Shown: in pieces, positions 60,220 through 64,000 of the stretch
Position numbering within the stretch: the first letter of the stretch is position 1
Layout: every line of letters begins with the position of its first letter
Source: Bin87 sp034423115
GTDB lineage: Bacteria > Chloroflexota > Dehalococcoidia > Lucifugimonadales > UBA3495
Reading direction: 5' to 3'
Assembly: GCA_034423115.1 (NCBI GenBank)
Contig: DAOUJD010000063.1
Span: 112,284 to 176,283 of the forward strand
DNA: 64,000 nucleotides
Notes under the pieces: generated by a model
Databases searched by the model: none
What the model saw: only the letters and a program-made list of their open reading frames with translations
Told to the model about the DNA's origin: nothing
Position numbers and translations under genes: made by a program

Positions 60220-60582
60220 ATGACATCCACCGAAACCCTGAATCCAACCGAAGTGGCCCGGCTGGCCGTGGATCTGGCCGCCGAGAAACTGGCCACCGAC
60301 ATCGTGATGATGGACCTGCGCGAACTGACGGTGTTCGCCGACTATTTCGTGGTGATGACCGCAGATTCGGTGCGTCAAATCGAGGCGTTGGAAGAGGATA
60401 TGACCAACGCCATGAAAGACGCTGGCATAGCGCGGCACCACCGGGAAGGCACGCCAGCGTCAGGTTGGGTGTTGCTGGATTTCGCCGACGTGATCATCCA
60501 CATTTTCGGCCCGGAAGAGCGCGATTTCTTCGGCCTGGAAAGGCTGTGGAGCCGGGCTCCTCAGGTGGTCAGGATTCTATAA
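60220..60582 (+). CDS. rsfS: ribosome silencing factor RsfS
   Basis: The protein has 120 residues. LAVDLAAEKLATDIVMMDLR, FADYFVVMTADSVRQIEAL, GWVLLDFADVIIHIF and ERDFFGLERLWSRAP are the DUF143/RsfS landmarks. It binds ribosomal protein L14 and blocks subunit joining when nutrients are low. The open frame extends upstream to 60097, but family alignment and the promoter position favour the ATG at 60220. Its end overlaps convergent ndk by 14 bases. Divergent from gltB. Confidence 0.92.
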   Translation: MTSTETLNPTEVARLAVDLAAEKLATDIVMMDLRELTVFADYFVVMTADSVRQIEALEEDMTNAMKDAGIARHHREGTPASGWVLLDFADVIIHIFGPEERDFFGLERLWSRAPQVVRIL

Positions 60583-61021
60583 TCCATTGGTCGGCGGTAC
60601 GCGGGTAATCCAGCGCGTCGCCCTCGCCGAAAAAGAGGCCGATCTCGCGCTCAGCGGACTCCACGCTGTCGGAGCCGTGAACTATGTTGCGGCCGATGTC
60701 CACGCCAAAGTCGCCACGGATGGTGCCGGGCGAGGCCTCTCCGGGATTGGTGGCCCCCATGGTCTGACGGGCAAGCGCCACCGCGTTGTTGGCTTCCCAG
60801 ATCATCGCGACGATGGGGCCTGACGTGATAAACGAAACCAACGAGGGGAAGAAGGGTCGGTTGACGTGCTCTCCGTAGTGGCGGCTCGCCAGGTCCTCGT
60901 CGACCTGCATGAGCCGGATGGCGACCAGTTTCAGGCCGCGGCGTTCCAAACGAGATATGACGTCCCCGATGAGTCCGCGCTGAACTCCATCGGGCTTGAC
61001 TGCAACGAAAGTGCGTTCCAT
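60569..61021 (-). CDS. ndk: nucleoside diphosphate kinase
   Basis: The protein has 150 residues. RTFVAVKPDGVQRGLIGD, HYGEHVNRPFFPSLVSFI, MGATNPGEASPGTIRGDF and the active-site histidine in NIVHGSDSVESAEREI cover the whole NDK fold. It balances nucleoside triphosphate pools through a phosphohistidine. ATG 61021 is preferred; the frame allows a TTG one codon earlier. It lies 25 bases after tsaB on the same strand and may belong to the thiL-tsaE-tsaB transcript. Confidence 0.95.
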   Translation of the reverse strand: MERTFVAVKPDGVQRGLIGDVISRLERRGLKLVAIRLMQVDEDLASRHYGEHVNRPFFPSLVSFITSGPIVAMIWEANNAVALARQTMGATNPGEASPGTIRGDFGVDIGRNIVHGSDSVESAEREIGLFFGEGDALDYPRTADQWIIES

Positions 61022-61045
61022 CAAAAGGGTTGTCTCCTGAAAGTT

Positions 61046-61783
61046 TCAATCTGAGGCTATCGACGGCCGGCCCTGGCGAACACGGTCGCGGCGCTTGGCC
61101 GTGCCAATGGTGGGCATCCGCAGGTAGTAGGGCTGCAATGTGGCGAGGTCGTCGGTTTCATTGTGGCGCAATCGTTCGGCGGCGGCGGATGCCAAAGACC
61201 AGAGGCGATCAGCAGGCGTCCAGGGCATGACCAAAGTCGGGCGGGAAGGGAGGTTATCCTCGCTGGAACCTGCAATGGAGTCCTGTCGGCTGTGGGCCGC
61301 TTCGCCGCAGTAAACCATCAAAGTGTGGGGCAGCCCGGAGTCGTGATCCAAAAGCGTTTCCGTCGATGCCATTTCGTCATCACGGATTCGGCTTCCGTGA
61401 CCGTCGAACCAGCCCGCTGCAACTTCGTTCCGCCCGGCATCCAACCATGCGGCAACGATTCCGTTCGGCACGAGTTTTGACCGCGCTTCCAACGCGAGAG
61501 TGTCAACGCCGATAATCGGGAAGCCGGCGGCCATCGCCAACCCCTTGGCGGCGCTGACGCCGACACGCAGGGCGCTGAAGGGACCGGGGCCGAGCGCCAC
61601 AGCCACCGCATCGAGTTCAGCGGCCCGTACATCCTGGGCTTTCAGGATCTCCGCCACGGCGGGCATGAGTTGAGCCGTGTGGTTGGCGGTGGATCGCCAG
61701 AGCCTGGCCTCTAAAACGTTGCCATCGGCATCGGACAGGGCCGCGCCGCCGTGGCGGGAAGAGGTGTCGATGGACAGCAACAC
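61046..61783 (-). CDS. tsaB: tRNA t6A synthesis protein TsaB
   Basis: The protein has 245 residues. An ASKHA fold without kinase residues: LLSIDTSSRHGGAALSD, the HTAQLMPAV segment and AVALGPGPFSALRVGVSAAKGL are typical. It is the scaffold partner of TsaD in threonylcarbamoyl transfer to A37 of tRNA. GTG start sharing a base with the TAG of tsaE, so they are translationally coupled. The product, t6A, is the substrate of MtaB encoded at 34681. Confidence 0.88.
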   Translation of the reverse strand: MLLSIDTSSRHGGAALSDADGNVLEARLWRSTANHTAQLMPAVAEILKAQDVRAAELDAVAVALGPGPFSALRVGVSAAKGLAMAAGFPIIGVDTLALEARSKLVPNGIVAAWLDAGRNEVAAGWFDGHGSRIRDDEMASTETLLDHDSGLPHTLMVYCGEAAHSRQDSIAGSSEDNLPSRPTLVMPWTPADRLWSLASAAAERLRHNETDDLATLQPYYLRMPTIGTAKRRDRVRQGRPSIASD

Positions 61784-62319
61784 TACGCGGTTCCCGGCAC
61801 CGTGGGCCGCAAGGTATCCAGCAATTGGGTGAATCCCGCCGGGGCATCCTCAATCGTGATGCGGCGGCGGCCGGGAATGCCTCCGTCCTCTCCGGGGACA
61901 ACTTCGCAGGGGGCAGGGTTTTCGTCGACGGCGTAGTCCAGATCAATCCACAGCGCGTGCTCCGGGAAAATCTCCTCGGCGCGGTCGGCCCATTCTACGA
62001 TCAGGACATCCTCGCCTGACGACATAATGTCTTCCAGCCCCAAATCCCATGCTTCCGCAGGATGGTCGATGCGATACAGGTCGGCGTGGTGCAAGACGAG
62101 CCGGCCCGGGTATCGAGTCATCAGTACGAACGTCGGGCTGCGGGCGTAGCGGTCAACGCCCAACCCGCGGGCGATGCCCTGGGTGAGGCAGGTCTTGCCC
62201 GCGCCCAGCGGTCCGGTGAGCAGGTATATGTTGCCGGGGGAGGCGGCTTCGCCGATAATTTCGCCGATCCGACGGGTTTCCTCGGCGGAGTCGGTGTGGA
62301 TGGTCAAGGTGTTCGGCAT
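61783..62319 (-). CDS. tsaE: tRNA t6A synthesis ATPase TsaE
   Basis: The protein has 178 residues. Walker A is LLTGPLGAGKTCLTQGIA, with SPTFVLMTRYP and HHADLYRID, then LGLEDIMSSGEDVLIVEWADR, the family's C-terminal signature. It supports the TsaBD complex by ATP hydrolysis. ATG six bases after the stop of thiL. The C-terminal 40 residues are longer than usual (PAPCEVVPGEDGGIPGRRR). Confidence 0.9.
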   Translation of the reverse strand: MPNTLTIHTDSAEETRRIGEIIGEAASPGNIYLLTGPLGAGKTCLTQGIARGLGVDRYARSPTFVLMTRYPGRLVLHHADLYRIDHPAEAWDLGLEDIMSSGEDVLIVEWADRAEEIFPEHALWIDLDYAVDENPAPCEVVPGEDGGIPGRRRITIEDAPAGFTQLLDTLRPTVPGTA

Positions 62320-62325
62320 TGGAAA

Positions 62326-63333
62326 TCAGTTGACGAAATGATCCCAGCCCGCGCCGGCACGGTCAATGGCGTTGCCCGTGGAGTCCAGGATGGTAACCTT
62401 GCCCGGTTCTCCGTCAAAAATCTCGCCGATCACTGCCGCGCCGTCGGGGAGTGCCTCGATGGCGCCGTCCATTATATCCGGCGGAGCGGTGAACAGCAGG
62501 ACGTAGTCCTCACCGCCGTAGAGCGCAAGATCCAACCAGTCGTCTGGGAACGTGTTTTTCAGCGCCGGGAGAACGGGAACGCGGTCGGCAAATATCCTGG
62601 CGCTGATTCCGCTGGCCTTGCATAGCTTGCCCAGGTCGTCGGCCAGTCCGTCGCTCACGTCCATGGCGCATCCAACCCCGGCCGTTACCAACGCTTTCCC
62701 TGCTGCCACGTGCGGGTACGGGCGGCGGTGCTGTGCGATCAACTCTGAGTCCTTGGCCACGCTATCGGAGAGCAGTTGGCGCAACCCGCCGGCGGACGCG
62801 CCCACGGGCCCGGAAACCGCTACCAAATGACCGGGAGCGGCAGCCGTGCGAACCATCGGGTTTCCGGCGGCGATTCCGGTCAGGGCCACCGTGATGAATG
62901 CGACCGGTGAGCGCACCATATCACCGCCGATGATGGCTGCGCCGTATTCTCCGCAGATCTGCAACATGCCCGAGTAGAGTTGTTCGATATCGGCGACCAG
63001 CGTATCCGGCGGCAGTCCCAGCGTTATCAACGCCACAGCCGGCTCGCCTCCCATGGCTGCCACATCGCTGATGTTGGACGCGATGGCTTTCCAACCCAGA
63101 TCGCGCCAGGGTGTGGTGGTGGCGGTGAAGTGTATGCCGTCCACCATGGTGTCGGTGGTGTACAGCTCGGTTACCGGCGTCCGCGAGAATGTGATTGCAG
63201 CGGCATCATCTCCGTTGTCCACCGAAACACTGAGTTCGGGGGAGCCGACTACCTTGGCAGTAGCGTTGCCGGCGTTGGTCCATCTTTGGACCAGTTCGAT
63301 CAACCCGAATTCGCCGATGTCTGAAACGCGCAT
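62326..63333 (-). CDS. thiL: thiamine-monophosphate kinase
   Basis: The protein has 335 residues. NGDDAAAI, TTDTMVDGIHF, GWKAIASNISDVAAMGG, IIGGDMVRSP and CAMDVSDGLADDLGKLCKAS are the PurM-like ThiL motifs. It phosphorylates thiamine monophosphate to the cofactor. ATG start. First gene of the thiL-tsaE-tsaB cluster, a frequent bacterial arrangement. Upstream lie a mini-element and the terminator of the 16S transcript. Confidence 0.92.
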   Translation of the reverse strand: MRVSDIGEFGLIELVQRWTNAGNATAKVVGSPELSVSVDNGDDAAAITFSRTPVTELYTTDTMVDGIHFTATTTPWRDLGWKAIASNISDVAAMGGEPAVALITLGLPPDTLVADIEQLYSGMLQICGEYGAAIIGGDMVRSPVAFITVALTGIAAGNPMVRTAAAPGHLVAVSGPVGASAGGLRQLLSDSVAKDSELIAQHRRPYPHVAAGKALVTAGVGCAMDVSDGLADDLGKLCKASGISARIFADRVPVLPALKNTFPDDWLDLALYGGEDYVLLFTAPPDIMDGAIEALPDGAAVIGEIFDGEPGKVTILDSTGNAIDRAGAGWDHFVN

Positions 63334-63387
63334 TTTCGTAGGTTATCGCACGCCACGTCTATGGAACAAGACGACCCCAACGGGACA

Positions 63388-63522
63388 TAGGATGATTGCA
63401 AAGTCGAAAAATCCTCCTGTCCCGCTCATCCTGAGCTTGTCGAAGGATGGTCTGCCGGCGCCGGAACATGGTTCGACAGGCTCACCATGAGCGGAAACTC
63501 GGCAGACTTTGCAATCGCCCTG
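63388..63522. mobile_element. 135-bp CAGGGC mini-element carrying a REP hairpin
   Basis: The ends TAGGATGATTGCAAAGTC and, inverted, CAGGGCGATTGCAAAGTC agree at 15 of 18 bases. Perfect 10-base direct repeats CAACGGGACA lie at 63378-63387 and 63523-63532. The interior carries the same hairpin as the 26851 element (TGAGCTTGTCGAAGGAT ... GGTTCGACAGGCTCACCATG). It sits between thiL and the 16S terminator. Confidence 0.8.
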
Positions 63523-63538
63523 CAACGGGACAAAAGGA

Positions 63539-63563
63539 AACCGGACCCTTATTGAGTCCGGTT
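63539..63563 (-). terminator. terminator of the 16S rRNA transcript
   Basis: An 8-base-pair stem AACCGGAC/GTCCGGTT has a 9-base loop. On the minus strand it is followed by TCCTTTTG. It is about 230 bases downstream of the 16S 3' end, with no tRNA or 23S sequence between. Confidence 0.6.
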
Positions 63564-63789
63564 CAAGTGGTTCCGCTTTAGCGGCTGATTAGTGAAAGGA
63601 AGCAAGAAAGTTTGTTGTTGTTTCCGACTTTGCGTCGGGGACAGCAGATTTTCTCAGGGAACCTGCGCTCCGACCCTGGGAGTCCAATTGGACTTCGACC
63701 AAACGGGTCGAGGAGCAGGAACATCCGCTGATTGACCTGGGAGTGGATCGGTTCTCGCCCGTGAAGCGTTTGCCGACCGTAGGTCTCCC

Positions 63790-64000
<211 letters not shown>

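Overview
The window is a 64-kb piece of a bacterial chromosome with high GC content, most likely from the Chloroflexota (Dehalococcoidia/SAR202-like). Three things point there. Two secreted lipoproteins carry the repeated VTREVPVT-type linker and Pro/Thr spacers common in that phylum. The small REDxxE-rich membrane protein at 19650 is of a type I associate with the group. The 16S rRNA gene appears not to be linked to a 23S gene. The taxonomic call is inference from gene content; no marker was aligned.

Layout. Bases 1-8 kb hold a TPR protein cut by the window edge, two tiny membrane proteins, then a minus-strand run: DNA methyltransferase, PD-(D/E)XK-like protein, multi-cluster radical SAM protein (Tes/MJ0619-like), SAM methyltransferase and a divergent PlsY. 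Next are a class III CoA-transferase and two small membrane proteins. Bases 8-20 kb hold inositol monophosphatase, a Nudix hydrolase, gyrB-hpt, two lipoproteins, gamma-glutamyltransferase, folP-folK and an acyl-CoA carboxylase subunit. Bases 20-30 kb hold an LLM-type oxidoreductase, rarA, an arrestin-like protein, an isochorismatase-fold protein, threonine aldolase, an alpha/beta hydrolase and lspA-rluD. Bases 29-39 kb hold glnS-gltX, an ion channel, a metallo-beta-lactamase-fold protein, mtaB with a HEPN-like protein, an Fe-ADH-like protein and pyrD. Bases 40-50 kb are rpoB-rpoC, both with large lineage insertions. Bases 50-64 kb hold fumC, a GMC oxidoreductase, gltB-gltD, rsfS, ndk, thiL-tsaE-tsaB and the 3' end of 16S rRNA.

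Most genes are housekeeping and tightly packed, with many 1-4-base start/stop overlaps. The intergenic DNA is the unusual part. It contains a family of mobile elements that all begin CAGGGC, end GCCCTG or a close variant, and are flanked by 9-10-base direct repeats. Two are about 780-bp units (26041-26823 and 36555-37334) carrying a conserved 110-residue protein of unknown function, three tandem 10-base iterons and a G-quadruplex-type tract. Four are 123-210-bp MITE-like units carrying palindromes. A third, inverted and decayed relative of the 780-bp unit lies at 20440-20820. No transposase for them is present here, so they are probably moved in trans. One MITE sits directly upstream of the rpoBC promoter.

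The other point of most interest is the Tes-like radical SAM/methyltransferase pair next to plsY, which suggests an uncharacterised membrane-lipid or methylation pathway.
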